From Bacteroidota bacterium (GTDB lineage Bacteria; Bacteroidota; Bacteroidia; Sphingobacteriales; Sphingobacteriaceae), in contig JAMFRP010000051.1 in assembly GCA_026224775.1 (NCBI GenBank), positions 1 through 64,000 of the forward strand: a stretch of DNA of 64,000 nt, in the 5' to 3' direction. Both the position numbers and the translations under genes were made by a program. Every line of letters begins with the position of its first letter. Within the stretch, counting starts at the first letter, position 1. The notes beneath the pieces were generated by a model. It was not told the origin of the DNA and did not search any database. It worked only from the letters and a program-made list of their open reading frames with translations. Positions 7,760 to 17,800 of the stretch are shown here, piece after piece.

Positions 7760-8944
7760 ATGAAGCAAAAATTTTATGATACTGCTGTGAAGCAGGAAAG
7801 GGCTGTGCTGGTTGGTGTGATTACTCAATATGAAACCGCAGAGCAGTCGAAAGAATATTTAGAGGAACTACAATTTTTGGTGGATACCGCCGGGGCGGAG
7901 ACTGTGAAAATTTTTACGCAGAAACTTCAAAAACCTGACAGGTCTACTTTTGTGGGCGCGGGGCGCTTGGAAGATATTAAAGCCTTTGTTACTGAAGAAG
8001 AAATTGATATTGTAGTTTTTGATGACGAGCTTACGCCATCGCAATTGCGTAATATTGAGAATGCCTTGGGTGTAAAGATACTCGACCGCAATAACCTGAT
8101 ATTGGATATTTTCGCTGGTCGTGCGCAAACAGCGCAAGCTAAAAGCCAGGTTGAACTGGCGCAATTACAATACTTGTTGCCACGATTGACACGTTTATGG
8201 ACTCACTTGGAGCGCCAAAAAGGTGGTATAGGTATGCGCGGGCCGGGTGAGTCGCAGATTGAGACTGACAGGCGTTTGATCCTTGAAAAAATATCTTTAC
8301 TCAAAGAAAAGTTAAAACTAATAGACCGCCAGAACGAAACGCAGCGTAAAAACCGTGTAGCCATGGTTCGGGTGGCATTAGTGGGTTATACCAACGTTGG
8401 TAAATCAACCATCATGAATATGATCTCCAAATCGGAAGTCTTCGCGGAGAACAAACTGTTTGCTACGCTGGATACTACGGTTAGGAAAGTAGTGATTGAA
8501 AATGTACCTTTTTTGTTATCGGATACTGTTGGCTTCATCCGCAAACTGCCTCACCATTTGGTAGAGTGTTTTAAATCTACATTGGATGAAGTACGTGAGG
8601 CCGATATATTGGTGCATGTGGTAGATGTTTCGCACCCGAACTTTGAGGACCAGATCAAAACGGTTAATGAGACCTTGAAGGACCTGGGTGTAAAAGACAA
8701 ACCGACAATTACCGTATTTAATAAAATTGATGCCTACCAACCGGTACAAAACCATGTTGGCGAAGAAGTTGAGCCGTTAACGCTGGATGATTTTAAACAT
8801 AGCTGGATGGCGAAAAATAACAGTCCAGCTATATTTATATCGGCTACTAAAAAGGAAAATATTGACGAGTTTAGGAAACTGTTATACGATATGGTAGTTG
8901 AGATACATGCGGCGAGATATCCGTATGATCAATTGTTGTATTGA
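7760..8944 (+). CDS. hflX: Ribosome-associated GTPase HflX
   Basis: GTPase that in other bacteria splits or rescues ribosomes under stress. 394 residues. The N-terminal HflX domain has FVGAGRLEDIKAF and the glycine-rich GMRGPGESQIETDRR linker. The G domain has G1 GYTNVGKST, G3 DTVGF and G4 NKID. The region QTAQAKSQVELAQLQYLLPRL is typical. It follows trpC by 95 bases and has a separate likely regulatory repeat, so it is probably its own unit. Confidence 0.96.
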   Translation: MKQKFYDTAVKQERAVLVGVITQYETAEQSKEYLEELQFLVDTAGAETVKIFTQKLQKPDRSTFVGAGRLEDIKAFVTEEEIDIVVFDDELTPSQLRNIENALGVKILDRNNLILDIFAGRAQTAQAKSQVELAQLQYLLPRLTRLWTHLERQKGGIGMRGPGESQIETDRRLILEKISLLKEKLKLIDRQNETQRKNRVAMVRVALVGYTNVGKSTIMNMISKSEVFAENKLFATLDTTVRKVVIENVPFLLSDTVGFIRKLPHHLVECFKSTLDEVREADILVHVVDVSHPNFEDQIKTVNETLKDLGVKDKPTITVFNKIDAYQPVQNHVGEEVEPLTLDDFKHSWMAKNNSPAIFISATKKENIDEFRKLLYDMVVEIHAARYPYDQLLY

Positions 8945-8967
8945 TCATCAATACTATAAAACTTGTC

Positions 8968-9000
8968 AGACTTACGAAGTTTTTGAAATTTCGTAAGTCT
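8968..9000. repeat. Short palindromic repeat, family C
   Basis: Arms agacttacgaagttt / aaatttcgtaagtct (14 of 15 complementary) with a three-base loop, in the convergent spacer after hflX. A near-identical palindrome lies at 54417-54449. It may act as a terminator for hflX, but its recurrence shows it is a dispersed element. Confidence 0.7.
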
Positions 9001-9047
9001 TTAATCGTTTAACCGTGCGTTCATTTGTAACAAGCACTTAAAATACT

Positions 9048-9923
9048 TCAAATCTTTTTAAGCACATAAAACACACTTTGAGGCGCTATACGCTGCATTT
9101 TGCGCGTGGCATGGTAGCGTAAGTTGCGGTAAAATATCTTTGATAACCATTTATCCACCAGTATATAGCTTTTATATGTATAAATAGGTTGCTTTGAAAA
9201 TTTGATCCATATACGCTGCAAAAAGGCGGTTATGGTAAAGCATAATCCTTCGTTTATAATTTGTACTGGTTGCTTCGCTAAAATATCTCTGAAAATATTT
9301 AAAGGGATACCTCTTTCATTGGCAGTTAAGCCTTTGCGTGGTTTTGTCCAGTCGCCCATTGAAATAACGGGCTCGCGTATTAATATATAACCGCCCTTTT
9401 GGGTAATGCGGATTAATTCCGAAATCACATAGGAAACATTGGGAATATGATGAAGCGTGCCGAATGATGTTACCAGGTCAAAGTATTCATCAGGGTAATT
9501 AATAGTTCCGGAAATTTCCGGCGCAGTATAAACAGGTTTTATTTTGCCTATCTTTTCGGATCGCAAATGCTCAGAGGGTTCAATGATATGTAAATTACTT
9601 ATCCGGTCAATAATCCCGTCAAACTCGTGCCCCCAGGCTGCACCCAGGCCTAATACATTAGTAAAATGCTCGCCTTTTAAATAACTAAAACCATGTAAGT
9701 TGTTTAATACATGGTAGCCATAGGTATACGTTTCGGAGTTTTTGCTCCCCAGGTTGGCATAAGCTTCTTTTTCCTGGTTGTACCAGTTTTCTATCTGCTC
9801 AATAGTAAAATCATCGCCGTATAATACTTTATCGTTAAGGTATGGGTCCATCAATCTAAGGGTTATGATGGTACTACGTGGCATTAAACCCAAACGCGGG
9901 GCTAAAAAGGGTGAATGGGGCAA
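9048..9923 (-). CDS. Class I SAM-dependent methyltransferase
   Basis: 291 residues. The SAM-binding motif I is NVLGLGAAWGHEFD (about residues 88-101), the acidic strand end is IIEPSEHL, and the motif IV region is YFDLVTSFGTLHHIP, typical of the Methyltransf_11/UbiE-like superfamily. The C-terminal third is not recognised. The substrate is unknown. Several in-frame ATGs lie within the first 25 residues, so the true start may be at residue 14 or 25. It is convergent with hflX and alone on its strand. Confidence 0.8.
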   Translation of the reverse strand: MPHSPFLAPRLGLMPRSTIITLRLMDPYLNDKVLYGDDFTIEQIENWYNQEKEAYANLGSKNSETYTYGYHVLNNLHGFSYLKGEHFTNVLGLGAAWGHEFDGIIDRISNLHIIEPSEHLRSEKIGKIKPVYTAPEISGTINYPDEYFDLVTSFGTLHHIPNVSYVISELIRITQKGGYILIREPVISMGDWTKPRKGLTANERGIPLNIFRDILAKQPVQIINEGLCFTITAFLQRIWIKFSKQPIYTYKSYILVDKWLSKIFYRNLRYHATRKMQRIAPQSVFYVLKKI

Positions 9924-10012
9924 TATTTAAATTTCAATTTTAACCCAGCGTTTTAGGATTTATTTACGTAGCCGGGTATAAAGTTTACACTTGCGCTCGT
10001 TATCAAGTGTAC

Positions 10013-10040
10013 AGATTCTTCACTTCTTTCAGAATGACAA
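10013..10040. repeat. Half copy of palindromic repeat family A
   Basis: Matches the right arm of the elements at 1768-1853 and 11005-11090 (agattcttcac...cagaatgacaa). The left arm is missing or decayed. Confidence 0.55.
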
Positions 10041-10046
10041 TTTAAT

Positions 10047-10910
10047 TCACGAATTACCTTTTTTGATATCCTGAATAACTTTCTCCAATAGCAAGTTAAA
10101 ATCTGCTGGGGCTTCTATCATTGGAAAATGCCCGGTACCGTGTATATACAGTAACTGATAAGGGATTTTATTTCTTATTAACCCGGTAGTGTCTGCCGGA
10201 TGCACATCACTATTGATAAGATGCAATTTCATTTTTACCTGATGAAGCTTGGCAAGTTCATCAAAACTATTACCTTGCTCCAATGCGGCTGCGGCGATAG
10301 TTGTATTCACATGATTAACATCGTTAAGCACTCTTGCCTGTATAGCAGTACTTGTTGTTTTTGAAAATAGATCCTGTTTAAAATAGGGAACAGCAACAGA
10401 TTTGAAGTTATGCTTTAATGCTGCAATGGCATCTGCAAAATCTTTTTTGGAGGCTGCATTTTCTATGTGGCCAACGCTTTTAAAGTTGTCTATGCCTACC
10501 AGTCCAATCACTTTCGGATTGTTAATTGCGGCCTGTAATACGATGTCGCCAGCCATGGAATGGCCTATTAATATTACATTTGTTAATTTTAACTGGCTGA
10601 TAACAGAATCAACATCCCTTCCATAAGCGTAGGTCGACCAATCTGTACGGTTTTTACCTGACCCGCCAAAGCCGGGCATATCAATCGCAACTACACGATA
10701 TTTTTTACCAAAATGCGCTATTTGATTACTCCAATAACTTTTATTGAGACACCAACCATGTACAAAAAATAGTGTAGTATCACCTTTACCGGTATCGGTA
10801 TAAGCTATATTTACTCCCTGATCGTCAACATCTTTATGTTCGCTATGATTACAAGAGAATATTGTTGTCAATAAGATCAAAGGCAATAATCGACGGGATA
10901 TTTTTTTCAT
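10047..10910 (-). CDS. Alpha/beta-hydrolase lipoprotein
   Basis: 287 residues. The signal peptide ends in a lipobox TIFSC with Cys at residue 20, so a lipid-anchored exported hydrolase is expected. The fold is shown by FFVHGWCLNKSYW (oxyanion region), the nucleophile elbow LIGHSMAG with Ser118, IDMPGFGGSG and the late His in HGTGHFPM. The substrate is unknown; esterase, lipase or epoxide hydrolase-like are all possible. It stands alone between two repeat-bearing spacers. Confidence 0.85.
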   Translation of the reverse strand: MKKISRRLLPLILLTTIFSCNHSEHKDVDDQGVNIAYTDTGKGDTTLFFVHGWCLNKSYWSNQIAHFGKKYRVVAIDMPGFGGSGKNRTDWSTYAYGRDVDSVISQLKLTNVILIGHSMAGDIVLQAAINNPKVIGLVGIDNFKSVGHIENAASKKDFADAIAALKHNFKSVAVPYFKQDLFSKTTSTAIQARVLNDVNHVNTTIAAAALEQGNSFDELAKLHQVKMKLHLINSDVHPADTTGLIRNKIPYQLLYIHGTGHFPMIEAPADFNLLLEKVIQDIKKGNS

Positions 10911-11004
10911 GACAGGTGGTTATATAGTGCAACTTAATACTATTACCCTATCAACATAAAATAACCTTTGAAGGTTTAACTTTATTTAACGCAATTATGA
11001 AGCT

Positions 11005-11090
11005 TGTCATTCTGAGCGTAGCGAAGAATCTATCGATCGGCATTTGCGCCATATATAACGGATAGATTCTTCGTTGCACTCAGAATGACA
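11005..11090. repeat. Dispersed palindromic repeat, family A
   Basis: Full copy: the left arm begins tgtcattctgag and continues through gaagaatctatc; the right arm ends cactcagaatgaca. It lies between mqnD and the hydrolase gene and resembles the element before recA. Confidence 0.8.
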
Positions 11091-11097
11091 AAACGGA

Positions 11098-11952
11098 TTA
11101 TATCCCTGTTAAGAACAACTCGTCCTTAATCTCGGGGATAACGTTTTTTTCTGTTGCGGTATCAAATAATAGTTTGATAGCTTTTTTGCCTTCTTCGCCT
11201 AACTCAACGGAGTATTTGTTTACGTAGAGGTCGATGTGTTTGTACATCACTTCTTCGCTCATCTCCTGGGCGTGTGAGCGGATGTATTCAAGGCCTGATT
11301 TTGGGTTTGAGAAAGCAAACTCTACCGAGCGGCGCAACACACGGTTTATTTTATGCAGAATATCTAACGGTAGAGTACGGTTAGCTACAATACCGCCAAG
11401 CGGGATGGCCAAGCCGGTTTCCTTTTCCCAAAAATCACCTAAGTCGATGATTTTTTTCAGGCCTTTATCCTGGTAAGTAAAGCGGTTTTCGTGGATGATG
11501 AGGCCAATATCAACACGGCCATCTAATACCGCATTTTCAATATCTGAGAAAACTAACTCTTGTTTATTAAGTGCCTCAGGAAAAGCCAATCCTAAAAGGA
11601 AGTTAGCGGTAGTGTATTTTCCAGGAATGCCTATTTTGAGTTGTGTGCCTGGTTTTGCCAGTTCTGCACGAAGTTTTTCGGGATCATCTTTACAGATCAA
11701 CATCGGCCCAACACCAAAGCCTAATGCACTGCCGGAATCCAGCAATACGTAACTATCGGCCACATAAGCAAAAGCATGGTAGCTTAGTTTGGTAATATCC
11801 AGTTCGCCCCGGAAAGCTTTTTGGTTAAGGGTCTCTACGTCGTCATAAGAAACTTCAAAGTCTAAACCTTCAGTATCAATTTTATGATGGATAAGCGCAT
11901 CAAAAATAAAAGTATCATTTGGGCAGGGAGAAAAACCGAGCGATAGTGTCAT
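11098..11952 (-). CDS. mqnD: 1,4-dihydroxy-6-naphthoate synthase
   Basis: Last known dedicated enzyme of the futalosine route to menaquinone: it converts cyclic dehypoxanthine futalosine to 1,4-dihydroxy-6-naphthoate. 284 residues with the family opening LSLGFSPCPNDTFIFDAL, followed by DVETLNQKAFRGELDITKLSYHA and LGFGVGPMLI. It has the periplasmic-binding-protein-like fold of MqnA/MqnD. It lies downstream of mqnB on the same strand with a 60-base fold-back spacer between them, so one operon is likely. Confidence 0.93.
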   Translation of the reverse strand: MTLSLGFSPCPNDTFIFDALIHHKIDTEGLDFEVSYDDVETLNQKAFRGELDITKLSYHAFAYVADSYVLLDSGSALGFGVGPMLICKDDPEKLRAELAKPGTQLKIGIPGKYTTANFLLGLAFPEALNKQELVFSDIENAVLDGRVDIGLIIHENRFTYQDKGLKKIIDLGDFWEKETGLAIPLGGIVANRTLPLDILHKINRVLRRSVEFAFSNPKSGLEYIRSHAQEMSEEVMYKHIDLYVNKYSVELGEEGKKAIKLLFDTATEKNVIPEIKDELFLTGI

Positions 11953-12012
11953 GGTAATGAGTAGTTGATTTTGTTGATTAAGTGTGTGGTTGATTGGTCA
12001 ACTAAAAACCAT
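11953..12012. repeat. Fold-back spacer between mqnB and mqnD
   Basis: The spacer is an imperfect inverted repeat built of short near-repeated words (tgattaagtgtgtggttgat against cacttaatcaaccactcac). It belongs to a set of spacers with the same build but different sequence. Confidence 0.6.
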
Positions 12013-12651
12013 TCACTTAATCAACCACTCACTCTTAACTAATTCCAAAGCAAATGTATTCAGATTTTTTATGGCGAGCCCTATTTGCCAGGCATCGCGG
12101 TTACGCTTTTCTACATAATTTGACACTGCCCTGATTTGCATGCAGGGCATCCCCATCTGCCGACAGGCGTAAAAAAAGGCAGCGCCTTCCATGCTTTCTA
12201 TTTGCGCATTAATTCGGCTGCCTAATTTATAAATGGAGGCTTCGTTGCCATGCACGGTATTAACTGTAATGGCATTGGTTTTTCTCAGGTTAAATTGGGC
12301 AGGCAAGGCATAAGTTGATTTAAAACTGCTCTCGCCAAAGCCTAGTTTATCAATCGTGATAAAATCCTCATCATCTTCAGCACCTAATTCGGCAATGGTA
12401 TCTTCATCAATCTCAACCACATCACCCAAGGCAATACTACGGTCGAAACTGCCTGCGATGCCTAAGTTTATGGCGAGGTCATATTTATTTGTTGCCAGAT
12501 GCTTGCCTAAAGCGAAAGAAGTGGCAACCATGCCTGCGCCGGTGATGAGAAAGTCTATAGTCGGGAGTTCTGAGTCTTGCGTCCGACCCTCGACTATCGA
12601 CTTAAGACTATCGACTTCAAAAGAAGTGGCTGCCACGATTAATATCCGCAT
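12013..12651 (-). CDS. mqnB: Futalosine hydrolase
   Basis: Nucleoside phosphorylase-type hydrolase that removes hypoxanthine from futalosine in the alternative menaquinone pathway. 212 residues from the ATG at 12651 (MRILIVAATSFEV). A longer open frame reaches 12894 but would overlap the divergent pterin gene and adds no family sequence. Family marks are LITGAGMVATSFALG, NLGIAGSFD, ESMEGAAFFYACRQMG and the Asp in KNRDAWQIG-like SNYVEKRNRDAW. The pairing with mqnD next door supports the specific name over a general MTA/SAH nucleosidase. Confidence 0.92.
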   Translation of the reverse strand: MRILIVAATSFEVDSLKSIVEGRTQDSELPTIDFLITGAGMVATSFALGKHLATNKYDLAINLGIAGSFDRSIALGDVVEIDEDTIAELGAEDDEDFITIDKLGFGESSFKSTYALPAQFNLRKTNAITVNTVHGNEASIYKLGSRINAQIESMEGAAFFYACRQMGMPCMQIRAVSNYVEKRNRDAWQIGLAIKNLNTFALELVKSEWLIK

Positions 12652-12704
12652 TGTCAAATATTTTTTGACAGCTAAGATAAAACATATGCCTTGTTTTTGT
12701 TTTG

Positions 12705-12712
12705 TATATTTG
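12705..12712 (+). promoter_or_regulatory. Candidate -7 element of the pterin operon
   Basis: TATATTTG, a perfect TAnnTTTG, 14 bases before the ATG pair at 12727/12730. No clear -33 TTTG is seen at the right distance. Confidence 0.45.
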
Positions 12713-12726
12713 CACCCACAATTGTT

Positions 12727-13146
12727 ATGATGATACATATAACGCGCAAAGAACATTTTAATGCGGCCCACAGGATGTACCGTGAGGAATGGAGCGCCGA
12801 AAAAAATGAAGAGGTTTTTGGCAAATGTGCCAACCCAAACTGGCATGGCCATAACTATAACTTGTTTGTAACGGTTAAAGGCCACGTTACCCATGCAACA
12901 GGTTATCTGATTGACCTAAAGGAGCTTAAAATAATTATTAATGATTATGTGATCGAAAAACTCGACCATAAGAACATTAATAAGGATGTTGACTTTATGG
13001 CTGGCAAAATGGCATCAACAGAGTTGCTTTGTATTGAGATATTTAACCAGTTGAAAGCCCCTATCGAGGCTTATGAAGGTGTGTTTTTGCACTCTGTTAA
13101 ATTGTACGAAACCGAAAATAATTCCGCTGAATATTTCGGCGAATAA
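12727..13146 (+). CDS. 6-pyruvoyl-tetrahydropterin synthase (COG0720)
   Basis: Zinc enzyme acting on dihydroneopterin triphosphate made by FolE next door. Zinc ligands are the His of FNAAHRM and both His of WHGHNY. The catalytic Cys lies in KCANPNWHGH. The spacing CxxxxxHGH is that of animal-type PTPS (PTPS-II); QueD of queuosine synthesis has CxxxHGH. The central LDHKNI and the C-terminal KLYETENN also resemble animal PTPS. Start: ATG at 12727 or 12730, just after a TATATTTG promoter box. It overlaps nothing and precedes folE by eight bases. Confidence 0.88.
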   Translation: MMIHITRKEHFNAAHRMYREEWSAEKNEEVFGKCANPNWHGHNYNLFVTVKGHVTHATGYLIDLKELKIIINDYVIEKLDHKNINKDVDFMAGKMASTELLCIEIFNQLKAPIEAYEGVFLHSVKLYETENNSAEYFGE

Positions 13147-13154
13147 TCTACTAT

Positions 13155-13793
13155 ATGATTAACGAAAACAATATTCCTGATCGCGAAGACGATATTGAAG
13201 GATATGTAAAAATTGACAGGTATAATCCTGAACTCATCACCAGTCTATCAGAAAACTATCTGAATGTTTTAAAACACATCGGCGAAAAACCTGAACGCGA
13301 AGGTTTATTAAAAACCCCCGAGCGTATGGCTAAAGCCATGCTGTACCTCACACAGGGTTATGATCTTGATGCTAAGGAAATAATGGAGTCGGCCATGTTT
13401 AAAGAGGAATATAGCCAAATGGTAATTGTAAAGGATATAGAAGTATACTCCATGTGCGAGCATCATATGTTACCGTTTTTCGGCAAGGCGCATGTTGCTT
13501 ATATACCTAACGGGCATGTAGTAGGCCTTAGTAAAATACCACGTGTTGTTGATGTTTTTGCCCGTCGTTTACAGGTACAGGAACGCTTAACTAACGAGAT
13601 TAGGGATTGCATTCAGGAAACCTTAAATCCGCTTGGCGTAGGTATAGTAATTGAATGCCGCCACTTGTGTATGAGCATGCGTGGGGTGCAAAAGCAAAAC
13701 TCGGTTACCACTACATCGGCATTCACCGGTGCATTTTTAAACGAAAAAACCAGAACAGAATTTCTAAATTTGATTTCAGCGAAGTTAAGTTAA
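13155..13793 (+). CDS. folE: GTP cyclohydrolase I
   Basis: Opens GTP to dihydroneopterin triphosphate, for folate and here probably also for a tetrahydropterin. 212 residues. Zinc and active-site motifs are SMCEHHMLPFFGKAHVAYIP (residues about 100-119) and IECRHLCMSMRGVQK near the C-terminus. GLSKIPRVVDVFARRLQ is typical. It is in an operon with the PTPS gene upstream. Confidence 0.97.
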   Translation: MINENNIPDREDDIEGYVKIDRYNPELITSLSENYLNVLKHIGEKPEREGLLKTPERMAKAMLYLTQGYDLDAKEIMESAMFKEEYSQMVIVKDIEVYSMCEHHMLPFFGKAHVAYIPNGHVVGLSKIPRVVDVFARRLQVQERLTNEIRDCIQETLNPLGVGIVIECRHLCMSMRGVQKQNSVTTTSAFTGAFLNEKTRTEFLNLISAKLS

Positions 13794-13794
13794 G

Positions 13795-13883
13795 TGGTGA
13801 GTAGTGATTTGGTGAGTAGTTTTAACCTATTCACCCCAATCAATCCCTTAACTCAATCAACTAATAAACCAATCAACCAAAAC
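13795..13883. repeat. Fold-back spacer between folE and fabD
   Basis: Word-repeat spacer (gtggtgagtagtgatttggtgagtag) facing weakly complementary cattcacc/caatcaatcc/ctcaatcaac words. Open in the fabD frame but not protein-like. Confidence 0.45.
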
Positions 13884-14771
13884 ATGAAAGCATATATTTT
13901 TCCGGGGCAGGGAGCCCAGTTTGTTGGAATGGGTAAAGACTTGTACGAAAAGTCGGCCGAAGCCCGTGAATTATTTGAAAAAGCTAACGAGATTTTAGGA
14001 TTTAGGATAACTGATATTATGTTTGATGGTACCGATGAGGGCCTTAAACAAACCAATGTTACCCAGCCTGCCATATTTTTACACTCGGTTATTTTAGCCA
14101 AGGTTTTGGGTGATGATTTTAAACCCGAGATGGTTGCCGGTCACTCTTTAGGTGAGTTCTCTGCTTTGGTATCTGCCGGAGCTTTATCATTTGAGGATGG
14201 TTTGCGTTTGGTTGCGGCACGTGCCAATGCCATGCAAAAAGCCTGCGAAATACAACCATCAACCATGGCTGCTATTTTAGGTTTGGATGATTTTACCGTG
14301 GAAGATATTTGTCACCGCATCAGCAACGTAGTTGTGCCCGCTAATTACAACTGCCCGGGGCAATTAGTTATCTCAGGCACCATTGCCGGTGTTGATGAAG
14401 CTTGTGAATTGATGACCGCTGCTGGAGCAAAACGTGCTTTAAAACTTAATGTTGGTGGCGCATTCCACTCGCCATTAATGGAAGCCGCACGTGTTGAGCT
14501 GGAACATGCCATTGTGCATACCGAAATTAAAGCACCAATATGCCCTATCTACCAAAATATTGATGCTAAACCATATACTGATCCGGCTCAAATAAAGCAT
14601 AACCTTATTGCCCAGTTAACCGGCCCGGTTAGGTGGACACAAACTGTTGTCCGTATGCTGGAAGATGGCGCGTCCTCATTTACCGAAGTTGGCCCGGGAA
14701 GTGTACTGCAAGGCCTTGTAAAAAAGGTAAACAGGCAAATTCCTACCGAAAGCGCAGAATTACCGCAATAA
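13884..14771 (+). CDS. fabD: Malonyl-CoA:ACP transacylase
   Basis: Loads malonyl groups onto acyl carrier protein for fatty-acid synthesis. 295 residues from the ATG at 13884 (MKAYIFPGQGAQFVGMGKDL). An in-frame ATG at 13794 would add 30 residues from a repetitive spacer and is rejected. The catalytic Ser88 lies in GHSLGEFSA, with the Arg of AARANAMQ and the His of GGAFHSPLM in place. It lies downstream of folE and may share its transcript. Confidence 0.96.
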   Translation: MKAYIFPGQGAQFVGMGKDLYEKSAEARELFEKANEILGFRITDIMFDGTDEGLKQTNVTQPAIFLHSVILAKVLGDDFKPEMVAGHSLGEFSALVSAGALSFEDGLRLVAARANAMQKACEIQPSTMAAILGLDDFTVEDICHRISNVVVPANYNCPGQLVISGTIAGVDEACELMTAAGAKRALKLNVGGAFHSPLMEAARVELEHAIVHTEIKAPICPIYQNIDAKPYTDPAQIKHNLIAQLTGPVRWTQTVVRMLEDGASSFTEVGPGSVLQGLVKKVNRQIPTESAELPQ

Positions 14772-14839
14772 TATTACAAACATCTGTGCCATACAGGTGT
14801 TTGTTAATGTAATTTCACCTAATTGAAAACACAGGCACT

Positions 14840-17800
14840 TTGAGTACATCCGGAAAAATACGCTTACTGTTAGCTTTATTGTTTGTCAGTTTATTATTTA
14901 CTGCAACAATAGTTCAAAGTACATACACGCCCGTAAATAACCTCGATCAAACTGCCACAATACTTGAAAACAATCTCCATACAAAGGAAAGGGATGTAAC
15001 TGCCTTATTTAATAACAAGGAATCCTTTAACAGCCTAAAAAACCTCCAGAACCGCCCTAACGAAGCTTTACGATTTATAAATAATTATACAGTAGATAAA
15101 GGCATATGGCTTGTAACTTACACAAACGATACTGTTAGTTTTTGGACTGGTGTAAAGGTTATCCCGCAGGACAATAACCATATAAAAGAAGGTGTTTCGT
15201 TTATACAGGGGCCTAACGGCTATTATGAGGCTATTAAAAAAAGCGCTGGGAATTTCTCAGCTATCTTTTATATTAGTATCAAGGTAAATTATCCATTTCA
15301 GAATCAATATCTTCAAAACAGGTTTGCAAGGAACTTGCTGAATGATAACAACATTGAAATAGCTGATTTTACCGACAGCAACGTTTATGGTATACACAGC
15401 TGTATTAATAATCAATACCTGTTCTCGGTTAAATTAACCCATAACGAAGTTAATCACCGTTTTTTTATTTTTGAGCTGATAGCTTGGCTGTTAACCTTTT
15501 TAACCCTGTGCGTATTAATTCACACTATTTGCAAATACTTTGTAGTTAAGGGTAAAGTTTATATCTCATTAGTAATTTTAGGGGTATTTATAATTTTAGT
15601 GCGCTATGTATCGCTGCATTATAATTGGCCTCATTTTATTTACGGCCTAACTATTTTTGAATCCTCCATATACACGCCCGGGCATTCGCATCTTTCATTA
15701 GGCGATTTTTGCCTGAATATATTATTCGTTTCGTGGTTTGTGGCTTTTATTTATAACCAGCGGCGGTTACTTTTAACAACACCAGTAAGCAAAACAGTAA
15801 GCTATTTAATTATTATAGCTGGTACAATTATACTTCTTGTAACATCAACCATCCTACTTGATCTTTTTTATGGGTTGATAGCAAATGCCAAAATAAGCTT
15901 TGATGTATACAACGTTTTCAACTTGTCGCGCTTTAGTTTATTGGGCTTATTAATGCTATGCTTTTGTTTCCTGATACTGTTTTTGATAGATGATACCTTT
16001 TTGTATATAACCCACAAGTTACAATTACCCGAGAAGCATAAGACCATTATCTTCCTATCAGGCATAATAATAGCAACCGCCGTTACTGCTTTATACCAGG
16101 AGTTTAGTCTGTTTTATATCCTCCTGGCTGTTGCTGTTTTCATCCGGGCTTATGCTTATAAATACAACTCCGGCAAAATAGACTCTACAAGCTTTATTAT
16201 TATTGTTTTTGTTTTTTCCTTAATATCCTTTTTGAAATATCAGCATGTAGAAGCTGTTAAGGAGGCGGAAACCCGGGTAGCGCTAATTCAAAAACTGGAG
16301 ATTCCGGATGATGTAACCGCGGATATTATTTTTAACAGGATAGAAAAACAAATTATAAACGACCAGACTATTGTTAACTATTTTAATGACAGCCTGCATT
16401 ATAGTAACCTGAAAAGTCGTTTCCAAAAGGTGTACTTTGATGGATATTTATCAAAATACACTTATAACATACACGAGTTTAATGAAAATGGGCAACCTGT
16501 AGCCGGCGACAAAAATTACCCGTTAAATGTGTTTAAAGACCTGGTACTTTACAGCTCATTTAAAGTATCCGATTATTTCTACCGGGAGAACGAATCTTTT
16601 GGCTTTCAAAACTACTTTGCCATTCTGCCTGTTTCCAAAAATAATATGGTTGTTGGAACCATAGTTGTTGAACTAAAGTCAAAACCTTTACAGCCTTCCG
16701 GCACCTTCCCTGATCTGTTGAAAGACGGCAACATACGGGCCGATGACAGGTTTAAGGATTATTCTTTTGCATTTTATAGTGACAATAAACTGGTAAGCAA
16801 GAGTGGTGCCTATAGCTACGACCTGGTGAATACTACTTTTAAAGGTCACCTCAAAAATTACACATCCATAGTAACACAAAGCAGTCATCCCGATTGGTAT
16901 AAAAACTTAATAACCTATAGTCACTTAATCTATCAGCCGAGCGAACGCACACTTATAGTGGTAAGTAAAGAAGAGAATACCCTTTTTTACAGCATATCAT
17001 CGCTTACTTTCTTTTTTATACTGCTGCTTTTGTTCAGCCTTATGGTTATTGTAGTGCGGCTGCTTTGGTTGCGAATTAAGATCCTGAGTATAAGCGACAA
17101 TAGCTTTAAATGGATATTTAAAATAAATTTCGAGAAGATACTCTATAAAACACGTATTCAGTTTTCCATTATAGCGGCTGTTGTGATTACGCTAATATTT
17201 GTTGGCTTTATTACTTTCCTTTCGCTAAGCACTCAATATAATGAGCAGCAGGAGAACATGATCCGCGATAAAATAAGCCATATTACCACGGCTTTTGAAA
17301 GCGGGTTGTTTGACAAATATTTGGGCAATATTAATGAAGAAAGCCAGGCTGATTTTGATGAACTGGCCAGTACCTACTCTACCGACTTGGTTTTGTATGA
17401 TCAAAACGGCATCCCATTAATTACTACACAGCCCAAAATTTATGATGATGGCCTGCAATTCCGCCGGATGAATGCACATGCATTTATTTACCTGAGCAAG
17501 TTTAAAAAATCGGAGTTTGTAAATGATGAAACCATCGGCGACTTACATTATAAGGCCGCTTATGCCCCTTTGATCAATTCAAAAAACGAAACTATAGCTT
17601 ACTTACAATTACCTTATTTTTCAAACCAGGCCGATTATAACGCGCGTATCATATCATTATTAAACATAATGATTAATGTTTACGCCTTGATATTCATTGT
17701 AGTAGGTTTGTTCGCGGTAATTATTGCCCGGCAGATAACGGCACCGCTTAGCTTTATCCAGCTTAGCTTAAGCAAGATTATCTATGGTAAAAAGAACGAA

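Noticed and set aside
12652..12894. N-terminal extension of futalosine hydrolase
   Set aside because: Would overlap the divergent pterin gene and its promoter and adds no family sequence; the ATG at 12651 fits the family start.
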